Assembly: GCF_949987535.1 (NCBI RefSeq)
Contig: NC_080067.1
Span: forward strand, 55,920,405-55,984,404
Source: Balaenoptera acutorostrata
Lineage: Eukaryota; Chordata; Mammalia; Artiodactyla; Balaenopteridae
Length of the DNA: 64,000 nucleotides
Reading direction: 5' to 3'
The notes under the pieces were generated by a model that saw only the letters and a list, made by a program, of their open reading frames with translations, ran no database searches and had not been told where the DNA came from. Positions 46,151 through 58,429 of this stretch are shown here, piece after piece; position 1 is the first letter of the stretch, and every line of letters begins with the position of its first letter. The translations under genes and the position numbers were made by a program.

Positions 46151-48012
46151 GGAGGTCGGGGCAAGATGGCGGAAGAGTAAGACACAGAGATCACCTTCCT
46201 TCCCACAGATACATTAGAAATACATCTACACGTGGAACTGCTCCTACAGAACACCCACTGAACACTGGCAGAAGACACCAGACCTCCCAAAAGGCAAGAA
46301 ACTCCCCACGTACTTGGGTAGGGCAAAAGAAAAAAGAAATAACAGAGACAAAAGAATAGGGATGGGACCTGCACCAGCGGGAGGGAGCCATGAAGGAGGA
46401 AAGGTTTCCACACACTAGGAAGCCCCTTCGCGGGCAGAGACTGCGGGTGGCAGAGGGGGGAAGCTTCAGAGCCACGGAGGAGAGTGCAGCAACAGGGGTG
46501 CGGAGGGCAAAGCGGAGAGATTCCCGCATGGAGGCTTGGCGCCGAGCAGCACTCACCAGCCTGAGAGGCTTGTTTGCTCACCTGCAGGGGCGGGCGGGGG
46601 CTGGGAGCTGAGGCTCGGGCTTCGGTAGGATCGCAGGGAGAGGACTGGGGTTGGCGGCGTGAACACAGCCTGAAGGGGTTAGTGCACCACAGCTAGCTGG
46701 GAGGGAGTTCGGGAAAAAGTCTGCAGCTGCCAAAGAGGCAAGAGACTTTTTCGCGGCACGCAAGGAGAGGGGATTCAGAGCGCCGCCTAAACGAACTCCA
46801 GAGATGGGCACGAGCCGCGGCTATCAGCGCGGACCCCAGAGATGGGCAGGAGACGCTAAGGCTGCTGCTGCCGCCACCAAGAAGCCTGTGTGCGAGCACA
46901 GGTCACTCTCCACACCACCCCTCCCGGGAGCCTGTGCAGCCCGCCACAGCCAGGCTCCCGTGATCCGGGGACAACTTCCCCGGGAGAACGCACGGCATGC
47001 CTCAGGCTGGTGTAACGTCACGCTGGCCTCTGCCGCGGCAGGCTCGCCCCGCATCCTCTGTACCCCTCCCTCCCCCCGGCCTGAGTGAGCCAGAGCCCCT
47101 GAAGCAGCTGCTCCTTTAACCCCGGTCTGTCTGGGCGGGGAACAGACGCCCTCAGGCGACCTACACACAGAGGCAGGTCCAAATCCAAAGCTGAACCCCA
47201 GGAGCTGTGCGAACAAAGAAGAGAAGGGGAAATCTCTCCCAGCAGCCTCAGAAGCAGCGGATTAAAGCTCCACAAACAACTCGATGTGCCTGCATCTGCT
47301 GAATACCTGAATAGACAACGAATCAGCCCAAATTCAGGAGGGGGACTTTGGGAGCAGGAGATATTAATTTTTCCCCTTTTCCTTTTTCTGTGAGTGTATA
47401 TGCTTATGCTTCTGGGTGAGATTTTGTCTGTATAGCTTTGCTTTATAATAGCTTTATTTTATTTTATTTTATTTTATCTTCTTTCTTTCTATTTTTTCTC
47501 CCTTTTACTCTGAGCCGTGTGGATGAAAGGCTCTTGGTGCTCCAGCCAGGCATCAGGGCTGTGCCTCTGAGGTGGGAGAGCCAACTTCAGGACACTGCTC
47601 CACAAGAGACCTCCCAGCTCCACGTAATACCAAATGGTGAAAATCTCTCAGAGATCTCCATCTCAACATCAAGACCCAGCTTCACTCAACGACCAGCAAG
47701 CTACAGTGCTGGATACCCTATGCCAAACAACTAGCAAGACAGGAACACAGCCCCATCCATTAGCAGAGAGGCTGCCTAAAATCATAATAAGGCCACAGAC
47801 ACCCCAAAACAAACCACCAGACGTGGACGTGCCCATCAGAAAGACAAGATCCAGGCTCATCCACCAGAACACAGGCACTACTCCCCTCCACCAGGAAGCC
47901 TACACAACCCACTGAACCAACCTTAGCCACTGGGGAGAGATACCAAAAACAACGGGAACTACAAACCTGCAGCCTGTGAAAAGGAGACCCCAAACACAGT
48001 AAGATAAGCAAA
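46151..48012 (+). promoter_or_regulatory. L1-B 5' UTR / internal promoter
   Basis: The 5' UTR begins at the insertion junction. Its first half (about 46380-47110) is GC- and CpG-rich, as in other L1 promoters that are targets for methylation. Its second half has a pyrimidine-rich, (TTTTA)n-containing stretch (about 47440-47510). Sense transcription from here would produce the bicistronic L1 RNA. Antisense frames of up to 157 codons overlap its first 430 bp. Confidence 0.8.
46162..46170 (+). promoter_or_regulatory. YY1-like motif at the L1-B 5' end
   Basis: CAAGATGGC starts 12 bp into L1-B. In human L1 a YY1 site of the same core at about the same distance directs accurate transcription start. 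Sequence and position match; binding here is inference. Confidence 0.6.
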
Positions 48013-48905
48013 ATGAGAAGACAGAAAAACACACAGCAGATGAAGGAGCAGGGTCAAAACACACCAGACCTAACAAATGAAGAGGAAATAGGTAGTCTAC
48101 ATGAAAAAGAATTCAGAATAATGATAGTAAGGATGATCCAAAATCTTGGAAATAGAATAAACAAAATGCAAGAAACATTTAACAAGGACATAGAAGAACT
48201 AAACGGGAACCAAGCAACGATGAAAAACACAATAAATGAAATTAAAAATACTCTAGACGGGATCAATAGCAGAATAACTGAGGCAGAAGAACGGATAAGT
48301 GACCTGGAAGATAAAATGGTGGAAATAACTACTGCAGAGCAGAATAAAGAAAAAAGAATGAAAAGAACTGAGGACAGTCTCAGAGACCTCTGGGACAACA
48401 TTAAACGCACCAACATTCGAATTATAGGGGTCCCAGAAGAAGAAGAGAAAAAGAAAGGGACTGAGAAAATATTTAAAGAGATTATAGTTGAAAACTTCCT
48501 AATATGGGAAAGGAAATAGTTAATCAAGTCCTGGAAGCACAGAGAGTCCCATACAGGATAAATCCAAGGAGAAACACACCAAGACACATATTAATCAAAC
48601 TATCAAAAATTAAATATAAAGAAAACATATTAAAAGCAGCAAGGGAGAAACAACAAATAACACACAAGGGAATCCCCATAAGGTTAACAGCTGATCTTTC
48701 AGCAGAAACCCTGCAACCCAGAAGGGAGTGGCAGGATATACTTAAAGTGATGAAGGAGAAAAACCTACAACCAAGATTACTCTACCCAGCAAGGATCTCA
48801 TTCAGATTTGATGGAGAAATTAAAACCTTTACAGACAAGCAAAAGCTGAGAGAGTTCAGCACCACCAAACCAGCTTTACAACAAATGCTAAAGGAACTTC
48901 TCTAG
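48013..48905 (+). pseudogene. L1-B ORF1, one frameshift
   Basis: ORF1p coats L1 RNA and acts as a nucleic-acid chaperone. Codons 1-168 are open from 48013: a polar N terminus, a coiled coil (about 48140-48400, with the ITEAEERISDLEDKM heptads) and the start of the RNA-recognition domain (IRIIGVPEEEE). A single base is missing near 48495 relative to L1-A (ccc in L1-A, cc here), which shifts the frame to a stop at 48517-48519. The C-terminal domain is open in another frame from 48504 to 48905 and retains RLTADLSAETLQ and LLYPARISF. Apart from the frameshift it is well preserved. Confidence 0.92.
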
Positions 48906-48963
48906 GCAAGAAACACAAGAGAAGGAAAACATCTACAATAACAAACCCAAAATATTTAAGAAA

Positions 48964-51900
48964 ATGGGAATAGGAACATACATATCGATAATTACCTTAA
49001 ATGTAAATGGATTAAATGCTCTCACCAAAAGACACAGACTGGCTGAATGGATACAAAAACAAGACCCATATATATGCTGTCTACAAGAGACCCACTTCAG
49101 ACCTAGAGACACATACAGACTGAAAGTGAGGGGATGGAAAAAGATATTCCATGCAAATGGAAATCAAAAGAAAGCTGGAGTAGCGATTCTCATATCAGAC
49201 AAAATAGACTTTAAAATAAAGACTCTTACAAGAGACAAAGAAGGACACTATATAATGATTAAGGGATCGATCCAAGAGGAAGGTATAACAATTATAAATA
49301 TTTATGCACCCAACATAGGAGCACCTCAATACATAAGGCAAATACTAACAGCCATAAAAGGGGAAATCGACAGCAACACAATCATAGTAGGGGACTTTAA
49401 CACCCCACTTTCACCAATGGACAGATCATCCAAAATGAAAATAAATAAGGAAACACAAGCTTTAAATGATACATTAAACAAGATGGACTTAATTGATATT
49501 TATAGGACATTCCACCCCAAAACAACAGAATACACATTTTTCTCAAGTGCTCATGGAACATTCTCCAGGATAGATCATATCTTGGGTCACAAATCAAGCC
49601 TTGGTAAATTTAAGAAAATTGAAATCGTATCAAGTATCTTTTCCGACCACAATGCTATGAGACTAGATATCAATTACAGGAAAAGATCTGTAAAAAATAC
49701 AAACACAGGGAGGCTACACAATACACTACTTAATAACGAAGTGATCACTGAAGAAATCAAAGGGGAAATCAAAAAATACCTAGGGGCTTCCCTGGTGGCG
49801 CAGTGGTTGAGAATCTGCCTGCCAATGCAGGGGACACGGGTTCGAGCCCTGATTTGGGAAGATCCCACATGCCGCAGAGCAACTGGGCCCGTGAGCCACA
49901 AATACTGAGCCTGCGCGTCTGGAGCCTGTGCTCCGCAACAAGAGAGGCCGTGATAGTGAGAGGCCCGCGCACCGTGATGAAGAGTGGACCCCGCTTGCCG
50001 CAACTAGAGAAAGCCCTTGCACAGAAACGAAGACCGAACACAGCCAAAAATAAATAAATTAATTAAAAAAAAATACCTAGAAACAAATGACAATGGAGAC
50101 ACGACGACCCAAAACCTATGGGATGCAGCAAAAGCAGTGCTAAGAGGGAAGTTTATAGCAATACAAGCCTACCTCAAGAAACAGGAAACATCTCGAATAA
50201 ACAACCTAACCTTGCACCTAAAGCAATTAGAGAAAGAAGAACAAAAAAACCCCAAAGCTAGCAGAAGGAAAGAAATCATAAAGGTCAGATCAGAAATAAA
50301 TGAAAAAGAAATGAAGGAGACAATAGTGAAGATCAATAAAACTAAAAGCTGGTTCTTTGAGAAGATAAACAAAATTGATAAACCATTAGCCAGACTCATC
50401 AAGAGAAAAAGGGAGAAGACTCAAATCAATAGAATTAGAAATGAAAAAGGAGAAGTAACCACTGACACTACAGAAATACAAACGATCATGAGAGATTACT
50501 ACAAGCAACTCTATGCCAATAAAATGGACAACCTGGAAGAAATGGACAGATTTTAGAAATGCACAACCTGCCGAGGCTGAACCAGGAAGAAATAGAAAAT
50601 ATGAACAGACCAATCACAAGCACTGAAATTGAAACTGTGATTATAAATCTTCCAACAAACAAAAGCCCAGGACCAGATGGCTTCACAGGCGAATTCTATC
50701 AAACATTTAGAGAAGAGATAACACCTATCCTTCTCAAACTCTTCCAAAATATTGCAGAGGGAGGAACACTCCCCGACTCATTCTACGAGGCCACCATCAC
50801 CCTGATACCAAAACCAGACAAAGATGTCACAAAGAAAGAAAACTACAGGCCAATATCACTGATGAACATAGATGCAAAAATCCTCAACAAAATACTAGCA
50901 AACAGAATCCAACAGCACATTAAAAGGATCATACACCATGATCAAGTGGGGTTTATCCCAGGAATGCAAGGATTCTTCAATATACACAAATCAATCAACG
51001 TGATACATCATATTAACAAATTGAAGGAGAAAAACCATATGATCATCTCAATAGATGCAGAGAAAGCTTTCGACAAAATTCAACACCCACTTATAATCAA
51101 AGCCCTGCAGAAAGTAGGCATAGAGGGAACGTTCCTCTACATAATAAAGGCCATATATGACAAACCCACAGCCAACATTGTCCTCAATGGTGAAAAACTG
51201 AAACCATTTCCACTAAGATCAGGAACAAGACAAGGTTGCCCACTCTCACCACTATTATTCAACATAGTTTTGGAAGTGTTAGCCACAGCAATCAGAGAAG
51301 AAAAAGAAATAAAAGGAATCCAAATCGGAAAAGAAGAAGTAAAGCTGTCACTGTTTGCAGGTGACATGATACTATACATACAGAATCCTAAAGATGCTAC
51401 CAGAAAACTACTAGAGCTAATCAATGAATTTGATAAAGTAGCAGGATACAAAATTAATGCACAGAAATCTCTTGCATTCCTATACACTAATGATGAAAAA
51501 TCTGAAAGTGAAATTAAGAAAACACTCCCGTTTACCACTGCAACAAAAAGAATAAAATATCTAGGAATAAACCTACCTAAGGAGACAAAAGACCTGTATG
51601 CAGAAAATTATAAGACACTGATGAAAGAAATTAAAGATGATACAAATAGATGGAGAGATATACCATGTTCTTGGATTGGAAGAATCAACATTGTGAAAAT
51701 GACTCTACTACCCAAAGCAATCTACAGATTCAATGCAATCCCTATCAAACTACCACTGGCATTTTTCACAGAACTAGAACAAAAAATTTCACAATTTGTA
51801 TGGAAACACAAAAGACTCCGAATAGCCAAAGCAATCTTGAGAACGAAAAATGGAGCTGGAGGAATCAGGCTCCCTGACTTCAGACTATATTACAAAGCTA

Positions 51901-53126
51901 CAGTAATCAAGACAGTTTTGTACTGGCACAAAAACAGAAACATAAATCATTGGAACAGGATAGAAAGCCCAGAGATAAACCCACACACATATGGTCACCT
52001 TATCTTTGATAAAGGAGGCAAGCATATACAGTGGAGAAAAGACAGTCTCTTCAATAAGTGGTGCTAGGAAAACTGGACAGGTACATGTAAAAGTATGAAA
52101 TTAGAACACTCCCTGACACCATACACAAAAATAAACTCAAAATGGATTAAAGACCTAAGTGTAAGGCCAGACACTATCAAACTCTTAGAGGAAAACATAG
52201 GCAGAACACTCTATGACATAAATCACAGCAAGATCCTTTTTGACCCAGCTCCTAGAGAAATGGAAATAGAAACACAAATAAATAAATGGGACCTAATGAA
52301 ACTTAAAAGCTTTTGCACAGCAAAGGAAACCATAAACAAGACGAAAAGACAACCCTCAGAATGGGAGAAAATATTTGCAAATGAAGCAACTGACAAAGGA
52401 TTAATCTCCAAGATTTACAAGCAGGTCATGCAGCTCAATAACAAAAAAACAAACAACCCAATCCAAAAATGGGCAGAAAACCTAAACAGACATTTCTCCA
52501 AAGAAGATATACATATTGCCAACAGACACATGAAAGAATGCTCAACATCATTAATCATTAGAGAATTACAAATCAAAACTACAATGAGCTATCATCTCAC
52601 ACCAGTCAGAATGGCCATCATCAAAAAATCTAGAAACAATAAATGCTGGAGAGGGTGTGGAGAAAAGGGAACACTCTTGCACTGTTGGTGGGAATGTAAA
52701 TTGATACAACCACTATGGAGAACAGTATGGAGGTTCCTTAAAAAACTAAAAATAGAACTACCATACGACCCAGCAATCCCACTACTGGGCATATACCCTG
52801 AGAAAACCATAATTCAAAAAGAGTCATGTACCAAAATGTTCATTGCGGCTCTATTAACAATAGCCAGGACATGGAAGCAACCTAAGTGTCCATTATCGGA
52901 TGAATGGATAAAGAAGATGTGGCACATATATACAATGGAATATTACTCAGCCATAAAAAGAAATGAAATGGAGGTATTTGTACTGAGGTGGATGGAGTTA
53001 GAGTCTGTCATACAGAGTGAAGTAAGTCAGAAAGAGAAAAACAAATACAGTATGCTAACATATATATGGAATCTAAGGAAAAAAAAAAAAAAGGTCATGA
53101 AGAACCTAGTGGCAAGACGGGAATAA
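48964..53126 (+). pseudogene. L1-B ORF2 (EN-RT-Cys), multiply broken
   Basis: ORF2 supplies the endonuclease and reverse transcriptase that copy L1 and, in trans, SINEs. The endonuclease domain (48964 to about 49680) is open with its catalytic blocks intact: LNVNGLN, QETH, IYAPN, GDFNT, RIDHILG, SDHNAM. A SINE then interrupts it (49784-50067). With its duplication it adds 297 bp, a multiple of three, but brings a stop at 49906-49908. The frame resumes through [20 protein letters not shown] to a stop at 50554-50556, caused by a lost base against L1-A. The RT domain (50559-52067) has [13 protein letters not shown] and [12 protein letters not shown]. Its catalytic motif reads FAGD, the first Asp codon having become GGT at 51360-51362. 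TAG at 52065-52067 replaces a Trp codon. The frame continues to 53126 with the Cys/His motif [18 protein letters not shown]. Confidence 0.93.
49784..50067 (+). mobile_element. CHR-type SINE inside L1-B ORF2
   Basis: A short-subfamily SINE with A-box region, B box (gggttcgagccc), full GC-rich body and an A-rich tail. It is bracketed by a perfect 13-bp duplication aaaaaatacctag (49771-49783 and 50068-50080). The target begins with an A-run, the complement of the TTTT/AA preference of L1 endonuclease. It is the youngest layer of the three-level nest. Confidence 0.97.
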
Positions 53127-53466
53127 AAACACAGACCTACTAGAGAATGGACTTGAGGATATGGGGAGGGGGAGGGGTAAGATGTGACAGGGTGAGAGAG
53201 TGGCATGGACATATATACACTACCAAATGTAAAACAGATAGCTAGTGGGAAGCAGCCGCATAGCACAGGGAGATCAGCTCGGTGCTTTGTGATCACCTAG
53301 AGGGGTGGGATAGGGAGGGTGGGAGGGAGGGAGATGCAAGAGGGAAGAGATATGGGAACATATGTATATGTATAACTGATTCACTTTGTTATAAAGCAGA
53401 AACTAACACACCATTGTAAAACAATTATACTCCAATAAAGATGTTTAAATAAATAAATAAATAAAT
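53127..53466 (+). other. L1-B 3' UTR and A-rich tail
   Basis: It contains a G-rich tract at about 53301-53333 with several runs of three or more G, able in principle to fold as a G-quadruplex. The terminal segment ctgattcactttgttataaa follows, then AATAAA at 53434-53439 and a tail of AAAT units. G-rich tracts are a known feature of L1 3' UTRs. Confidence 0.85.
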
Positions 53467-53476
53467 AAAGTGATGA
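53467..53476 (+). repeat. Target duplication of L1-B, right copy
   Basis: aaagtgatga, identical to 46141-46150. L1-A ORF1 resumes immediately after it. Confidence 0.93.
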
Positions 53477-53628
53477 AAGGGAAGAACCTACAACCAAGAT
53501 TACTCTACCTGGCTAGGATCTCATTCAGATTCGATGGAGAAATCAAAAGCTTTACAGACAAGCAAAAGCTAAGAGAATTCAGCACCACCAAACCAGCCCT
53601 ACAAAAAATGCTAAAGGAACTTCTCTAA
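53477..53628 (+). pseudogene. L1-A ORF1 (3' end)
   Basis: It encodes the ORF1p C terminus up to its natural stop at 53626-53628, aligning with L1-B at 48750-48905. Together with 45403-46150 it forms one split pseudogene. Confidence 0.88.
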
Positions 53629-53689
53629 GTAGGAAACACAAGAGAAGCAAAGGACCTACAAAAACAAACCCAAAACAATTAAGAAAATG

Positions 53690-56600
53690 GTAATACATAT
53701 CGATAATTATGTTAAACATGACTGGATTAAATGCTCCAACCAAAAGACACAGGTTCACTGAATGGATACAAAAACAAGACCCATATATATGCTGTCTGCA
53801 AGAGACCCACTTGAGAACTAGGGACACATACAGACTGAAAGTGAGGGGATGGAAAAAGATATCCCATGCAAATGGAAATCAAAAGAAAGCTGGAGTAGCA
53901 ATACTCATAGCAGATCAAATAGACTTTAAAATAAAGAATGTTACAAGAGACAAGGAAGGACACTACATAATGATCAAGGGATCAATCCAAGAAGAAGATA
54001 TAGCAATTATAAATATATATGCACCCAACATAGGAGCACCTCAATACATAAGGCAACTGCTAACAGCTATAAAAGAGGAAATCGACAGTAACACAATAAT
54101 AGTGGGGGACTTTAACACCTCACTTACACCAATGGACAGATCATCCAAACAGAAAATTAATAAGGAAACACAAGCTTTAAATGACACAATAGACCAGATA
54201 GATTTAATTGATATTTATAGGACATTCCATCCAAAAACAGCAGATAACACTTTCTTCTCAAGTGCGCATGGAACATTCTCCAGGATAGATCGCATCTTGG
54301 GTCACAAATCAAGCCTCAGCAAATTTAAGAAAACTGAAATCATATCAAGCATCTTTTCTGACCACAATGCTATGAGATTAGAAATGAATTACAGGGGAAA
54401 AACGTAAAAAACACAAACACATGGAGGCTAAACAATACGTTACTAAATAATCGAGAGATCACTGAAGAAATCAAAGAGGAAATCAAAAAATGCCTAGAGA
54501 CAAATGACAATGAAAACACGACGATCCAAAACCTATGGGATGCAGCAAAAGCAGTTCCAAGAGGGAAGTTTATAGTGATACACTCCTACCTCAAGAAACA
54601 ACAAACATCTCAAATAAACAATCTAGCATTACACCTAAAGGAACTAGAGAAAGAAGAACAAACAAAACCCAAAGTTAGTAGCAGGAAAGAAATCATAAAG
54701 ATCAGAGCAGAAATAAATGAAATAGAAACAAAGAAAACAATAGCAAAGATCAATAAAACTAAAAGCTGGTTCTTTGAGAAGATATACAAAATTGATAAAC
54801 CATTAGTCAGACTCATCAAGAAAAAGAGAGAGAGGACTCAAATCAATAATATTAGAAATGAAAATGGAGAAGTTACAACAGACACCACAGAAATACAAAG
54901 CATCCTAAGAGACTACTGCCAGCAGCTCTATGCCAATAAAATGGACAACCTGGAAGAAATGGACAAATTCTTAGAAATGCACAACCTGCCGAGACTGAAC
55001 CAGGAAGAAATAGAAAATATGAACAGACCAATCACAAGTAATGAAATTGAAACTGTGATTAAAAATCTTCCAACAAACAAAACTCCAGGACCAGATGTCT
55101 TCACAGGTGATTTCTATCAAACATTTAGAGAAGAGCTAACACCCATCCTTCTCAAACACTTCCAAAAAATTGCAGAGGAAGAAACACTCCCAAACTCATT
55201 CTATGAGGCCACCATCACCCTGACACCAAAACCAGACAAAGATACTACAAAAAAAGAAAATTACCAACCAATATCACTGATGAATAAAGATGCAAAAATC
55301 CTCAACAAAATACTAGCAAACAGAATCCAACAACACATTAAAAGGATCATACACCATGATCAAGTGGGATTTATCCCAGGGATGCAAGGATTCTTCAATA
55401 TATGCAAATCAATAAATGTGATCCACCATATTAACAAATTGAAGAAGAAAAATCATGTGATCATCTCAATAGATGCAGAAAAAGCTTTCGACAAAATTTA
55501 ACACCCATTTATGATAAAAACTCTCCAGAAAGTGGGCGTAGAGGGAACCTACCTCAACATAATAAAGGCCATATATGACAAACCCACAGCAAACATCAGT
55601 CTCAATGGTGAAAAACTGAAAGCATTTCCTCTAAGATCAGGAACAAGACAAGGATGTCCACTCTCATCACTATTATTCAACATAGTTTTGGAAGTCTTAA
55701 CCACGGCAACCTGAGAAGAAAAAGAAATAAAAGGAATACAAATTGGAAAAGAGGAAGTAAAAGTGTCACTGTTTGCAGATGACATGATACTATACATACA
55801 GAATTCTAAAGATGCCACCAGAAAACTACTAGAGCTAATCAATGAATTTGGTAAAGTAGCAGGATACAAAATTAATGCACAGAAATCTCTTGCATTCCTA
55901 TACACTAATGATGAAAAATCTGAAAGTGAAATTAAGGAAACACTCCCATTTACCATTGCAACAAAAAGAATAAAATACCTAGTAATAAACCTACCTAGGG
56001 AGACAAAAGACCTGTATGCAGAAAACTATAAGACACTGATGAAAGAAATTAAAGATGATACCAACAGATGGAGTGATATAACATGTTCTTGGATTGGAAG
56101 AATCAATATTGTGAAAATGACTACAGTACCCAAAGCAATCTATAGATTCAATGCAATCCCTATCAAATTACTAATGGCATTTTTTACGGAAGTAGAACAA
56201 AAAATCTTAAAATTTGTATGGAGACACAAAAGACCCCGAATAACCAAAGCAGTCTTGAGGAAAAAAATGGAGCTGGAGGAATCAGACTCCCTGACTTCAA
56301 ACTATACTACAAAGCTGCAGTAATCAAGACAATACGGTACTGGCACAAAAACAGAAATATAGATCAATGGAACAGGATAGAAAGCCCAGAGATAAACCCA
56401 CACACCAATGGTCAACTAATCCATGACAAAGCAGGCAAGGATATACAATGGAGAATAGAGTCTCTTCAATAAGTGGTGCTGGGAAAACTGGACAGCTACT
56501 TGTAAAAGAATGAAATGAGAACACTCCCTAACACCATACACAAAAATAAACTCAAAATGGATTAGAGACCTAAATGAAGACCGGACACTATAAAACTCTT

Positions 56601-57468
56601 AGAGGAAAACATAGGAAGAACACTCTTTGACATAAATCACAGCAAGATATTTTTTGATCCACCTCCTAGAGTAATGGAAATAAAAACAGAAATAAACAAA
56701 TGGGACCTAATGAAACTTAAAAGTTTTTGCAAAGCAAAGGAAACTACAAACAAGATGAAAAGACAACCCTGAGAATGGGAGAAAATATTTGCAAACGAAT
56801 CAACGGACAAAAGATTTATCTCCAAAATATATAAACAGCTCATGCAGCTCAATATTAAAAAAACAAACAACCCAATCCAAAAATGGGCAGAAGACCTAAA
56901 TAGACATTTCTCCATAGAAGACATACAGATGGCCAAGAAGCACATGAAAAGCTGCTCAACATCACTAGTTATTAGAGAAATGCAAATCAAAACTACAATG
57001 AGGTATCACCTCATACCAGTTAGAATGGGCATCATCAGAAAATCTACAAACAACAAATACTGGAGAGGATGTGGAGCAAAGGGAACCCTCTTGCACTGTT
57101 GGTGGGAATGTAAATTGATACAGCCAATATGGAGAACAGTATGGAGGTTCCTTAAAAAACTAAAAATAGAATTACCATATGATTCAGCTATCCAACTACT
57201 GGGCATACACCCAGAGAAAACCATAATTCAAAAAGACACACGCATCCCAATGTTCACTGCAGCACTATTTACAATACCCAGGACGTGGAAGCAACCTAAA
57301 TGCCCATTGACAGACGAATGGATAAAGAAGATATGGTACATACATACAATGGAATATTACTCAGCCATAAAAAGGAATGAAATTGGGTCATTTGTAGAGA
57401 TGTGGATGAATCTAGAGACTGTCATACAGAGTGAAGTAAGTCAAAAAGAGAAAAATATCATATATTAA
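53690..57468 (+). pseudogene. L1-A ORF2, heavily decayed
   Basis: The start region is shortened against L1-B, and the ORF2 frame is open only from about 53690. The endonuclease blocks QETH, IYAPN, GDFNT and SDHNAM remain (open to 54407), then a frameshift and stop occur. The RT part is open at 54575-55501, where CAA became TAA. It continues in the same frame to a TGA at 55712-55714, then to FADD at 55772-55783, which unlike L1-B is intact. An A-run near 56261 shifts the frame, and more breaks follow before the C-terminal segment at 56842-57468 with [14 protein letters not shown]. Confidence 0.9.
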
Positions 57469-57720
57469 TGCATATATGTGGAACCTAGAAAAATGGTACA
57501 GATGAACCAGTTTGCAGGGCAGAAATTGAGACACAGATGTAGAGAACAAACGTATGGACACCAAGGGGGGAAAGTGGCGGGGGGGTGGGGATGGTGGTGT
57601 GCTGAATTGGGAGATTGGGATTGACATGTATACACTAATATGTATAGAATGGATAACTAATAAGAACCTGCTGTACAAAAAAATAAATAAGATAAAATTC
57701 AAAAATTCCAAAAAAAAAAG
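57469..57720 (+). other. L1-A 3' UTR and A-tail
   Basis: It contains a G-rich tract at about 57565-57599 and ends ctgctgtacaaaaaaataaa plus an A-run. The sequence is unlike the L1-B 3' UTR, supporting a different subfamily. Confidence 0.8.
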
Positions 57721-58429
57721 GTGAGATACAAGTTTACATACAGTTTATTAAATTATATGCTTTAGTAGAGAAAAAAACTGCACATAGGAGATTGGTTGTA
57801 GAAAACAGAAGGCATAGAAGACTGATGGGGGGGATTCCTGTAACAAATCTACCATTTTTCCAGCAGTGAGAAGAATAGTACCTTGAGTAGCTTTTTCAAA
57901 GTTTCTATTTAAGAAAAATCTGAAGAAGAAAAGGACAAAAATTATTCCTAAATCCCTGTATGTTATTATACTTCCTAAGGAGTTTTAGGAAGACAGATGA
58001 GTGTAAATCGCCATATAGGTGATCTCAGAAGTAATTCAAAGAACTGAGTGCAAACTCAGTACACTTTGGGGGGAAGAAATGCCTTTGACCTCTACCACTC
58101 CCCAAAAAACATAAATATTTATATCTTAATTTCACTCCTGCAAAAAATAATGAAAATGAAATGATTAAATCCTAAGTGGTAATTTGTATTTTATTGCCCC
58201 CAATAAATAAATGCATAAATAGGATATTTAAAAGAAAAATAGAGGGAAAGATAAATATATGTATATTTATTTTTATATAAATAGCTATTACATATAATAA
58301 CATTATATAGAAAACTATATATATAACTATATATATATGAACAATATTTTTTTAACATTTTAAAACAGCAGAATGTTTTTGTTTGAATAGAATCTTTAAA
58401 AAGCCAAATATAAGTAAATAACATGGTAC
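57721..58429. other. AT-rich DNA with TA-rich low complexity
   Basis: No gene. The stretch around 58240-58340 is dominated by TATA-type low-complexity sequence. Confidence 0.5.

Larger units (their letters stand above)
46151..53466 (+). mobile_element. L1-B: younger full-length L1 inside L1-A
   Basis: A 7.3-kb element including a SINE in its ORF2. Order: 1.86-kb 5' UTR, ORF1 (48013-48905), 58-bp spacer, ORF2 (48964-53126), 3' UTR with AATAAA (53434-53439) and an (AAAT)n tail. The exact 10-bp duplication aaagtgatga flanks it. It is full length at both ends, so reverse transcription was completed, but both ORFs are now broken. Confidence 0.95.
44541..57720 (+). mobile_element. L1-A: older full-length L1, interrupted
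   Basis: An L1 LINE with 5' UTR, ORF1, ORF2, 3' UTR and A-tail in order, broken at 46150 and resuming at 53477 after the inserted L1-B. Its own length without the insert is about 5.9 kb. A weak target duplication may be aggtgatac (44531-44539) against aggtgagatac around the A-tail end (about 57719). Its 3' UTR differs from that of L1-B, so the two belong to different subfamilies, L1-A being the older. Confidence 0.9.
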
